A stretch of DNA of 5,093 nucleotides from Roseiflexaceae bacterium (GTDB taxonomy: Bacteria > Chloroflexota > Chloroflexia > Chloroflexales > Roseiflexaceae): positions 1 to 5,093 of the forward strand of contig JACMIM010000908.1 in the NCBI GenBank assembly GCA_014381165.1, given 5' to 3'. Each line of letters opens with the position of its first letter. Position 1 is the first letter of the stretch. Under the pieces are notes generated by a model. It did no database searches, was not told the DNA's origin, and worked only from the letters and a program-made list of their open reading frames with translations. This document shows positions 1 through 5,093 of this stretch, piece by piece. Both the position numbers and the translations under genes were made by a program.

Positions 1-53
1 GGGCCGACCCAGCCACGCTCGGCTCGGCGCTCGAAGGCCGCCGCGAATTCTAG
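1..53 (+). CDS. 3' end of an unidentified upstream CDS (partial)
   Basis: Reading from base 3 gives 16 sense codons, ADPATLGSALEGRREF, and then TAG at 51-53. Nearly all third positions are G or C, as in the definite genes of this window, so this looks like the genuine C-terminus of a gene entering from the left. The fragment is too short to assign a family and no motif is visible. The other two forward frames also stay open for a while but look less codon-biased. If it is real, its stop is a TAG, which bears on the TAG inside the pyrophosphatase gene. Confidence 0.35.
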   Translation, partial: ADPATLGSALEGRREF

Positions 54-204
54 TGCAACCCACTCACACCCAGGCGCAAACGCTGAATCCTGTTCTAGAG
101 CGTCATCATTCACAACTCCCAATTGTCATGATTATGTTTCCTGTGCTGATCACCTGGGCCACATGGCTGCGCGGCCCGACCGTGATTTGATCATTTAAGC
201 GGGC

Positions 205-234
205 TTCAGTCATTGCGCGAAGTTCGTGTATACT
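205..234 (+). promoter_or_regulatory. weak candidate sigma-70-like promoter for malQ
   Basis: TATACT at 229-234 matches the -10 consensus at 5 of 6 positions. The best-placed -35 candidate is TTCAGT at 205-210 with an 18-bp spacer, but it matches only 3 of 6. Transcription would start near 241, about 40 bases before the malQ ATG. The rest of 54-280 is AT-richer than the flanking genes and shows no gene. This is a pattern match only. Confidence 0.25.
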
Positions 235-280
235 TCTGGCAAGCATTTTTTGTGTACTTCATGAACCAGAAGCGGTAAAT

Positions 281-1798
281 ATGATCACGACACCCCGAGC
301 GAGCGGACTGTTGCTCCACCCGACCTCGCTACCAGGGCGTTGGGGCATTGGCGATCTGGGCGATAGCGCCTACCAATTTCTCGATTTTCTACAGGAAACC
401 GGCCAGCAGCTGTGGCAGGTGATGCCGCTTGGCCCGACTGGCTATGGCGATTCGCCGTATCAGTGCTTTTCGGCTTTTGCTGGCAACCCCATGCTGATCA
501 GCCTCGACCGGCTGCACGCGGCGGGCCTACTGACCGATGCGGATTTCGCCAGCGCGCCGCACTTTCCCGACGAGCATGTCGATTACGGTGCGGTGATCCC
601 GTTCAAGCAGGATATGCTGCGGCGCACCTTCGACCGGATCATGAGCAACGCCTCACCCAGCCAGCGCCAAGCTTTTAACACCTTTCGCGCCGCCAACGCC
701 GCCTGGCTCGACGATTACGCCCTGTTCGCTGCGCTCAAAGCAGCCCACGGCGGCGCGGGCTGGGTCAGTTGGGAGGCCGAGATCGCCCGCCACGAGCCAG
801 ATGCCGTGCAGCGCTGGTCGCGCGAGCTGAGTACCGAGGTGCAGTTCCACGCCTACACGCAGTATGTGTTCTTTCTCCAGTGGGGCGCGCTGCGTCGCTC
901 GGCCAATGAGCGTGGCATTCGCATTATTGGCGACATCCCGATTTTCGTAGCTTACGACAGCGCCGATGTATGGGCCAACCGGGCGATCTTCGAGCTAGAC
1001 GCGCAGGGCAACCCGACGGTAGTGGCTGGGGTGCCGCCGGATTATTTCAGCGAGACTGGGCAGCGCTGGGGCAACCCACTCTACCGCTGGCCCATGTTGG
1101 AGCAGCGCGGCTTCGACTGGTGGATCAGCCGCTTCCGCGCCAGCCTACATCTGGTCGATATCATCCGGCTCGACCATTTCCGTGGCTTTGCCGCCTACTG
1201 GGAAGTGCCCGCCGCCGAAGAAACCGCAATGAATGGCCGCTGGGTGACTGCGCCAGGCGGGCGATTGTTCGACATGGTCAAGCGCGAACTGGGCGACCTG
1301 CCGATTATCGCCGAGGATTTGGGCGTGATTACGCCCGATGTCGAGGAACTGCGCGACCGCTTTGGGCTGCCAGGTATGAAGGTGCTGCAGTTCGCCTTTG
1401 GCAGCAACGACCCCCAGGATCCCTACCTGCCGCACACCTACCCACCGCGCTGTGTGGTCTACACCGGCACGCACGATAACGACACGACGCTGGGCTGGTG
1501 GCTCAACCTGGCCGATTGGGAGCGCAGCCGCGTGCAGACGTATCTTGCGCGCGATGGCCACGACATCTGCTGGGATATGATTCGTACCGCCTTTGCCTCG
1601 GTGGCGGCCACGGCAATTGTGCCACTCCAGGATGTGCTGGGCCTGGGCAGCGAGGCGCGTATGAATACGCCTGGCCTGGCCGCTGGAAACTGGTCGTGGC
1701 GCTTTCGGCCCGAGCAGATCGATGGCCAAGCGCGCGAACGGCTACGCATCACCACCGAAATCTACGGGCGCGCGCCGGTCAAGCCAAAGCGAGCGTAA
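281..1798 (+). CDS. malQ: 4-alpha-glucanotransferase (amylomaltase, GH77)
   Basis: This cytoplasmic enzyme transfers alpha-1,4-glucan segments between malto-oligosaccharides, releasing glucose, and acts in maltodextrin and glycogen metabolism. The 505-residue product has the usual length of the short bacterial GH77 amylomaltases and runs through the whole fold. Visible motifs are LPGRWGIGDLG near residues 18-28, PLGPTGYGDSPYQ near 49-61, GDIPIFVAYDSADVW at 217-231, and the substrate-loop segment GVPPDYFSETGQRWGNP at 250-266. The catalytic triad is intact: the nucleophile Asp298 in IRLDHFRGF, the acid/base Glu345 in IAEDLG, and Asp399 in GTHDND; these align with D293, E340 and D395 of the Thermus enzyme. 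The ATG at 281 gives the expected N-terminus (SGLLLHPTSLPG), though only a weak purine stretch (AGAAGCGG, 268-275) stands in for a Shine-Dalgarno site. It ends with TAA. The next gene starts 159 bases on, past a strong palindrome, so co-transcription is uncertain. Family assignment is firm. Confidence 0.97.
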   Translation: MITTPRASGLLLHPTSLPGRWGIGDLGDSAYQFLDFLQETGQQLWQVMPLGPTGYGDSPYQCFSAFAGNPMLISLDRLHAAGLLTDADFASAPHFPDEHVDYGAVIPFKQDMLRRTFDRIMSNASPSQRQAFNTFRAANAAWLDDYALFAALKAAHGGAGWVSWEAEIARHEPDAVQRWSRELSTEVQFHAYTQYVFFLQWGALRRSANERGIRIIGDIPIFVAYDSADVWANRAIFELDAQGNPTVVAGVPPDYFSETGQRWGNPLYRWPMLEQRGFDWWISRFRASLHLVDIIRLDHFRGFAAYWEVPAAEETAMNGRWVTAPGGRLFDMVKRELGDLPIIAEDLGVITPDVEELRDRFGLPGMKVLQFAFGSNDPQDPYLPHTYPPRCVVYTGTHDNDTTLGWWLNLADWERSRVQTYLARDGHDICWDMIRTAFASVAATAIVPLQDVLGLGSEARMNTPGLAAGNWSWRFRPEQIDGQARERLRITTEIYGRAPVKPKRA

Positions 1799-1858
1799 AG
1801 GTAGGGACGAACACAGTATCCCATAAAACGCATATTATTACCCCTACCAAGCAGCATA

Positions 1859-1924
1859 ACCACCAAGACAGCAAGACACCAAGATTTGATTTGACCGGCC
1901 TTGGTGTCTTGCTGCCTTGGTGGT
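1859..1924. repeat. near-perfect 25-bp inverted repeat made of tandem octamers
   Basis: The left arm is 1859-1883, the right arm 1900-1924, and the loop is 16 bases (1884-1899). Of 25 positions, 24 pair; the exception is A1868 opposite C1915. Each arm is itself three tandem octamers: CACCAAGA, CAGCAAGA, CACCAAGA at 1861-1884 on the left, and CTTGGTGT, CTTGCTGC, CTTGGTGG at 1900-1923 on the right. In RNA it would form a very stable hairpin 60 bases past the malQ stop and 23 bases before the Shine-Dalgarno site of the pyrophosphatase gene. No U-tract follows directly (only TTTT at 1931-1934), so it is not a textbook intrinsic terminator. It resembles dispersed palindromic elements recalled from Chloroflexota-type genomes; that resemblance is from memory and untested. 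Confidence 0.85.
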
Positions 1925-1947
1925 AGATCGTTTTGGCCTTAGCGTTC

Positions 1948-1952
1948 AGGAG
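1948..1952 (+). promoter_or_regulatory. Shine-Dalgarno site that fixes the pyrophosphatase start at 1958
   Basis: AGGAG lies 5 bases before the ATG at 1958, the best ribosome binding site in the window. It shows that translation of the pyrophosphatase gene is meant to begin at 1958, upstream of the in-frame TAG, and not at the GTG at 2162. That GTG is preceded by a C/G-rich stretch with no comparable site. Confidence 0.8.
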
Positions 1953-2035
1953 TCCACATGCCCGCCTCGACCGACGAAATCCTGGTGATCGGCCATCGCA
2001 ACCCAGATACCGATGCTATCTGCTCGGCACTAGCT

Positions 2036-2038
2036 TAG
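2036..2038 (+). other. in-frame TAG at a usually Tyr position of the pyrophosphatase
   Basis: The ATG at 1958 and the long open stretch from 2162 are in the same frame, and TAG 2036-2038 is the only stop between 1958 and 3602. The context is GCA CTA GCT TAG GCC GAT TTC. The residue expected from Bacillus-type homologues (ICSAIAYADL) is Tyr, so one substitution at base 2038 explains the stop without any frameshift. The 8 residues before and the roughly 40 residues after it still read as family II pyrophosphatase. Confidence 0.9.
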
Positions 2039-2161
2039 GCCGATTTCTACCGCCGCACGACTGGTACCAACGCGATCGCCTGCTACCTCGACGACCTTGG
2101 GCCAGAAGCTATCTGGCTGCTGAAACATCTACAGCTTGCGCCGCCGCGCCAGATTAGTGAT

Positions 2162-3604
2162 GTGTACTGGCGTGTCACCGATGTCATGCGCAACGATGTC
2201 CCGCACCTCTCGCCGCGCAACACCCTACGCGAGGCTGGGCTGCTCATGCGCGAAACCGAGTTGGGCGCGCTGCCGGTGCTCGACGGCCAGCGCCTGATCG
2301 GTGTGCTGCCGCGCGACCTGCTGGCCGACCGCTACTTGGCGCTGCTCGATGTTACCCTGCGCGTCGAGCGCGATCTCGCCACGGCGCGCCAGGCACTGAA
2401 TGGCGTGGTGCTGGCTGGTAGACCCGACGCGCAGCTACGCGGCCAGGTTTGGGTGGGCACCTTTTCGCCCAAGGAGGCACGCCGCTGCATTCAGCCCGGC
2501 GATGTGGTGATTGTCGAGGACGATTCCGAACTACAGCGCGCCACGATCGAGGCTGGGGCCGGCTGCGTGATTGTCGCGCGCAACGCGCCGGTGGCACAGG
2601 AGATCATCGAGCTAGCCCAGGCGCATGGCACGGTGCTGCTGCGCACACCGCGTAGCAGCTTGGCGGCGGCGGCGCTGCTGGAGCAAAGTGGCGCAGTCGA
2701 GCATTTCATGGAGCACGATTCAGTCACGGTCAACCCAAACGATCTGCTCAACGAGGCGCAGCAGCACCTGCGCCAGAACCGGCTGGCCAGCATCCCTGTG
2801 ATCGACGACAACGGCACGTACCAGGGCTTGCTGCTGCGCCGCGTGCTGGTGCCGCAAGATCGCCGTCGGGTCATCCTGACCGATCATAACCACAGCAGCC
2901 AAGCCGCAGCCGGCGTTGCCGAAAGCGAGATCATCGCGATCATCGATCACCACAACCTGGGTGGGCTGCGCACGCTTCAGCCACTGTCCATGCAGATCGA
3001 GGCGGTGGGCTGCTCCTGTACACTGATCGCCGAGGCCTACCGGCGCAGCGGCATCACACCCTCGCCCCAGATCGCGGGGGCCATGCTCGGCGCGATTCTT
3101 TCCGACACCGTCCAGTTTCGCTCGCCCACCACCACCCCGCGCGACCGCGAGATGGCTGCGTGGCTGGCCGAGTTGAGCGAGCAGGAGATCGAGAATTTGG
3201 CGCACCAGCTGTTCCGCGCCCGGCTGCCGAACCCGGTGCCGCCGCCAGATTGGTGGGTGAGCCGCGACTGGAAGGCATACACGTTTGGCAACACCAGCAT
3301 CGGCATCGCCCAGATGGAACTGGTCGATGTCGAGGAGCGCATGCCGCCGCTGGAGGAATTGCGCACGGCGCTGCGCTTTCAGACGCATCGTGAAGGGCTG
3401 ACCACCAGCCTGCTCCTGCTCACCGATATTCTGGATCAGTTCAGCCTGCTGATCGCCGCCGATCAAGCCGGCGAGCAGATCGCCGAACGCGCATTTGGAC
3501 GGCGCTTCGCCGAGGGCAAGCTGCGGCTACCAGGCGTGATGTCGCGTAAGAAGCAGGTGCTGCCGCCGATTGCGGCGGCGATCACTGGCGCGGCGCGCAT
3601 GTAA
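2162..3604 (+). CDS. downstream open part of the interrupted pyrophosphatase (what a gene caller would report)
   Basis: After the TAG the frame stays open, and the nearest usable start that gives a long product is GTG at 2162 (480 residues). That product would keep CBS1, DRTGG, CBS2, most of the DHH domain and DHHA2, but lacks the GHRNPDTD motif and with it three metal ligands. It should therefore not work as a pyrophosphatase on its own. No Shine-Dalgarno sequence precedes this GTG, so real initiation here is doubtful. It is listed so that an automatic call at these positions can be recognised as the 3' part of the gene starting at 1958, not as an independent gene. Confidence 0.4.
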   Translation: MYWRVTDVMRNDVPHLSPRNTLREAGLLMRETELGALPVLDGQRLIGVLPRDLLADRYLALLDVTLRVERDLATARQALNGVVLAGRPDAQLRGQVWVGTFSPKEARRCIQPGDVVIVEDDSELQRATIEAGAGCVIVARNAPVAQEIIELAQAHGTVLLRTPRSSLAAAALLEQSGAVEHFMEHDSVTVNPNDLLNEAQQHLRQNRLASIPVIDDNGTYQGLLLRRVLVPQDRRRVILTDHNHSSQAAAGVAESEIIAIIDHHNLGGLRTLQPLSMQIEAVGCSCTLIAEAYRRSGITPSPQIAGAMLGAILSDTVQFRSPTTTPRDREMAAWLAELSEQEIENLAHQLFRARLPNPVPPPDWWVSRDWKAYTFGNTSIGIAQMELVDVEERMPPLEELRTALRFQTHREGLTTSLLLLTDILDQFSLLIAADQAGEQIAERAFGRRFAEGKLRLPGVMSRKKQVLPPIAAAITGAARM

Positions 3605-3643
3605 GTGTATATAGCGAAGAGCAAAGACACAGATTCGCACCAT

Positions 3644-3693
3644 TCCCTCACCCCAGCCCTCTTCCAGCGGGGAGAGGGGTAAAGGGTGGGGGA
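3644..3693. repeat. imperfect G/C-rich palindrome (CCCTCACCCC type)
   Basis: The outer arms TCCCTCACCC (3644-3653) and GGGTGGGGGA (3684-3693) pair over 10 positions with one G-T wobble. The inner arms CCCTCTTCC (3657-3665) and GGGAGAGGG (3670-3678) pair over 9 positions, also with one wobble, and close on the loop AGCG. It lies 40 bases past the pyrophosphatase stop and could end that transcript, although no T-run follows. Palindromes of this CCCTCACCCC/GGGGAGAGGG type are, from memory, common as dispersed intergenic elements in many bacterial genomes. Confidence 0.7.
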
Positions 3694-3707
3694 TGACGAT
3701 GTTGCCG

Positions 3708-3845
3708 CTACAGCCCCAACCTCAAAAGATTCCAATAGTTCAGAAATGGCATGAACAGCAGCGCCACCACCGCGACCGCCGAGTAGGACACTCGTTCAGC
3801 CAGCGACCAGTAGCTGCGCTTCCAGGCGAACCAGTTTTTTGCCCA
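3708..3845 (-). pseudogene. relic of the C-terminal membrane tail of a CubicO-type serine hydrolase
   Basis: On the - strand, 45 codons ending in TAG (3710-3708) read WAKNWFAWKRSYWSLAERV, then a single hydrophobic helix (YSAVAVVALLFMPFLNYW), then NLLRLGL. This pattern of YWSL.xR, an R-V/L-x-Y start, one membrane span and a terminal WNLLG-like end recalls the C-termini of beta-lactamase-family (CubicO) serine hydrolases with a membrane anchor; this is from memory, not a search. None of the catalytic domain is present. Upstream in the same frame the sequence turns into the yifB leader and meets a TGA at 3929-3927, so no full gene is possible. The ATG at 3914-3912 would give a 68-residue product, but its first 23 residues look unrelated and it has no evident ribosome binding site. 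A 3' gene remnant left by deletion is the simplest reading; a genuine small membrane protein is less likely. Confidence 0.4.
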
Positions 3846-3902
3846 CCCGTATCCTTTTCGCAGCTCTTGCGGTATACATGAATAACGAACATATGTACCA
3901 AT

Positions 3903-3909
3903 AGGGAAG
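3903..3909 (+). promoter_or_regulatory. ribosome binding site of yifB
   Basis: AGGGAAG sits 3 bases before the ATG at 3913, counted from its last base, with the GGGA core about 5 bases from the start. This purine-rich stretch supports the ATG, after which the family N-terminus (MLAKVHSCAVIGLEG) begins at once. Confidence 0.5.
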
Positions 3910-3912
3910 AGC

Positions 3913-5093
3913 ATGCTTGCAAAAGTTCATAGTTGTGCTGTAATCGGCTTGGAAGGGCTGCTGGTCGAGGTCGAAGTCGATATTGCGCAGGGATTGCCCG
4001 CCTTCACCGTGGTTGGCCTAGGCGATACCGCCGTACAGGAGAGCCGCGAGCGGGTGCGCGCGGCGGTCAAGAACAGCGGTTTCAGCTTTCCGATGAAGCG
4101 CCTGACGGTCAATCTTGCGCCCGCCGATCTGCGCAAAGCTGGCCCGGCCTACGATCTGCCAATTGCGATCGGCCTGTTGCTGGCCAGCGAGCAAGTCCGT
4201 GGCGATGTCGAGCGCGCGGTGTTCATCGGCGAATTAGGCTTGGATGGCACATTGCGCCACACCGACGGCGTGCTGCCAATGGTGGCGGTGGCCCGCTCGC
4301 ATGGCATCCATACGGTCTATGTCCCTCACGAGGACGCGCCCGAGGCCGCGCTGATCGATAAGATTGCGATCATCCCCATTCGCACACTCGCCGACTTGGC
4401 CGGCCATATTGGCGGCGAGCGACCGATTCCGCCCTACCTTGGCGCGGTGAGCCTGGATGGCGGCGCAGAATACCATGGCGTCGATTTTTGCGATGTCAAG
4501 GGCCAGGAGCACGTCAAGCGGGCGCTGGAGGTGGCGGCAGCTGGCGCGCATAATGTGCTGATGAGCGGATCACCTGGCTCCGGCAAAACCATGATGGCGC
4601 GAGCGATCATGTCGATCTTGCCACCGCTAACGCTGCAAGAGGCGCTGGAAGTCACCAAGGTGTACAGCGTAGCGGGGCAGCTGCCCAAGGAGACGCCGCT
4701 GGTGCGCCAGCGACCGTTCTGCTCGCCACACCACACCACCTCGCTGCCGGGGCTGGTCGGCGGCGGCGCTGGCCGGGTCAAGCCGGGCATGATCTCGCTG
4801 GCACACCGCGGCGTACTGTTCCTGGATGAGCTGCCAGAGTTCGGCTCGAAGCTGGAAGTGTTGCGCCAGCCGATGGAAGATCGGGTGGTGACACTGTCTC
4901 GGGCAGTCGGCAGCATAACCTACCCAGCATCTTTTATGTTAATCTCGGCGCAAAACCCCTGCTTGTGTGGCTGGGCAGGCGATAGCGAACGCCAGTGTAC
5001 GTGTAGCGCAGCGGCAATTACGCGCTATCAGAAACGCGTCAGCGGGCCGCTGCTGGATCGCATCGACATCACGATCGAGGTGCCACGGGTCAA
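3913..5093 (+). CDS. comM: YifB/ComM family Mg-chelatase-like AAA+ ATPase (5' part, cut by window end)
   Basis: The frame is open from ATG 3913 to the edge of the window: 393 codons plus two bases of a usual length of about 500-515, so the C-terminal Mg_chelatase_C region is missing. Residues 1-150 form the ChlI-like N-terminal domain, with VDIAQGLPAFTVVGLGDTAVQESRERV followed by the NLAPADLRKAGPAYDLPIA segment. The ATPase domain starts at DVKGQEHVKRALEVAAAG (from residue 194). Walker A is GSPGSGKT at 219-226 and Walker B is LFLDE with Asp305 and Glu306. The sensor-like SAQNPCLCG (345-353) and QCTC (361-364) provide the family's Cys cluster, and SGPLLDRIDI (377-386) carries the conserved Arg383. 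In Haemophilus and Vibrio, ComM is a hexameric helicase that promotes branch migration of transforming DNA; the same role here is inferred from the family. Small departures are Ser in place of the usual Pro in Walker A, Gln in place of Met in AMNPC, and Leu in place of Pro in CPCG. No dprA or other competence gene is visible nearby. Confidence 0.95.
   Translation, partial: MLAKVHSCAVIGLEGLLVEVEVDIAQGLPAFTVVGLGDTAVQESRERVRAAVKNSGFSFPMKRLTVNLAPADLRKAGPAYDLPIAIGLLLASEQVRGDVERAVFIGELGLDGTLRHTDGVLPMVAVARSHGIHTVYVPHEDAPEAALIDKIAIIPIRTLADLAGHIGGERPIPPYLGAVSLDGGAEYHGVDFCDVKGQEHVKRALEVAAAGAHNVLMSGSPGSGKTMMARAIMSILPPLTLQEALEVTKVYSVAGQLPKETPLVRQRPFCSPHHTTSLPGLVGGGAGRVKPGMISLAHRGVLFLDELPEFGSKLEVLRQPMEDRVVTLSRAVGSITYPASFMLISAQNPCLCGWAGDSERQCTCSAAAITRYQKRVSGPLLDRIDITIEVPRV

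Larger units (their letters stand above)
1958..3604 (+). pseudogene. ppaC: manganese-dependent inorganic pyrophosphatase (family II, CBS-DRTGG-CBS type) with an in-frame amber codon
   Basis: This DHH-family enzyme hydrolyses cytoplasmic PPi to phosphate. The frame from ATG 1958 to TAA 3602-3604 has 548 codons, in line with the roughly 540-560 residues of CBS/DRTGG pyrophosphatases. The first DHH segment holds GHRNPDTD at residues 12-19 (ligands His13, Asp17, Asp19). An inserted regulatory block follows: CBS1 about 72-132, DRTGG about 133-250, CBS2 about 250-305. The DHH domain then resumes with TDHN (Asp309), IDHH (Asp330, His331, His332), EAVGCSCT and SDTVQFRSPT (Asp383). The DHHA2 domain ends with SRKKQ from Ser529. 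In this family the insert binds adenine nucleotides, and DRTGG forms are known to be activated by diadenosine polyphosphates. The one defect is TAG at codon 27, in SALA-stop-ADFYRR, where relatives commonly read SAIAYADL; TAC or TAT to TAG is a single-base change. The frame and coding character continue unchanged on both sides. It may be a recent null mutation, a sequencing error, or a suppressed/read-through codon; the sequence alone cannot decide. Identity of the family is firm. Confidence 0.9.
3605..3912. other. 308-base intergenic stretch between the pyrophosphatase gene and yifB
   Basis: No complete gene is visible here. The stretch holds a G/C-rich palindrome (3644-3693), a probable relic of a membrane-anchored hydrolase on the - strand (3708-3845), and an AT-rich leader (about 3866-3912) before yifB. 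That leader contains TATACA at 3873-3878 and CATATG at 3890-3895 as possible -10 elements, neither with a convincing -35 partner. The yifB promoter presumably lies here, but I cannot place it. Confidence 0.6.

Noticed and set aside
105..132. A weak inverted repeat (ATCAT..ACAA with TTGT.ATGAT) upstream of malQ
   Set aside because: Only 5 plus 4 pairs separated by an asymmetric internal loop and no T-run; this is within chance for AT-rich spacer sequence.
147..287. TGATCA three times (147-152, 188-193, 282-287) as a possible operator set
   Set aside because: The core is only six bases, the spacing is irregular, the flanks are not shared and one copy overlaps the start codon; not enough for a binding-site claim.
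1145..1729. A long open frame on the - strand inside malQ (194 codons)
   Set aside because: It is antisense to a complete GH77 enzyme with an intact triad, shows no recognisable motif, and is the usual by-product of GC-rich coding sequence.
2036..2038. The TAG as a pyrrolysine or selenocysteine codon
   Set aside because: Selenocysteine uses TGA. Pyrrolysine would be unexpected at a usually Tyr position, and nothing in the window (no pyl genes, no clear downstream stem-loop) supports it.
1933..2157. A 74-codon + strand frame covering the start of the pyrophosphatase gene
   Set aside because: It is out of frame with the gene, rich in Arg and Ser as GC-rich shadows are, and the AGGAG site and GHRNPDTD motif belong to the frame starting at 1958.
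2720..3466. A 248-codon open frame on the - strand opposite the pyrophosphatase gene
   Set aside because: The + strand carries all DHH, CBS and DHHA2 motifs over the same bases; the antisense translation has no domain-like character.
1..5093. A CRISPR array, tRNA/rRNA genes, insertion sequences or a new multi-gene system
   Set aside because: No regularly spaced repeats, no tRNA-like cloverleaf, no transposase and no cluster of unknown genes; all confident genes belong to known housekeeping families.

Overview
The window is GC-rich, and every convincing gene lies on the + strand. The gene content points to a bacterium, most plausibly a member of the Chloroflexota (Chloroflexia). The clues are a GH77 amylomaltase, a long family II pyrophosphatase carrying CBS and DRTGG domains, and intergenic palindromes built from CACCAAGA-type octamers and CCCTCACCCC-type arms. 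The taxonomic call is an inference from gene content and style, not from a marker gene.

Layout: (1) 1-53 is probably the last 17 codons, stop included, of an upstream gene. (2) 54-280 is a non-coding leader with a weak promoter candidate. (3) 281-1798 is malQ, a complete 4-alpha-glucanotransferase with its catalytic triad intact. (4) 1799-1957 is a spacer holding a near-perfect 25-bp inverted repeat, each arm made of three tandem octamers. (5) 1958-3604 is a CBS/DRTGG-type manganese-dependent inorganic pyrophosphatase. Its reading frame is broken by one in-frame TAG at codon 27, at a place where the family usually has Tyr. Everything else in the gene, including the Shine-Dalgarno site and all other metal-ligand motifs, is preserved. 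(6) 3605-3912 is a spacer with a second palindrome and, on the - strand, an apparent relic of the C-terminal membrane tail of a CubicO-type serine hydrolase. (7) 3913 to the window end is yifB/comM, an AAA+ Mg-chelatase-like ATPase cut by the window edge.

The genes do not form an obvious pathway. MalQ remodels malto-oligosaccharides and glycogen, the pyrophosphatase removes PPi (including that made by biosynthetic reactions such as ADP-glucose synthesis), and YifB/ComM is linked to DNA processing in natural transformation. The spacers of about 160 and 310 bp with palindromes suggest separate transcription units. I see no new defence, mobile or biosynthetic system here. The observation most worth following is the single amber codon in an otherwise undecayed pyrophosphatase gene.
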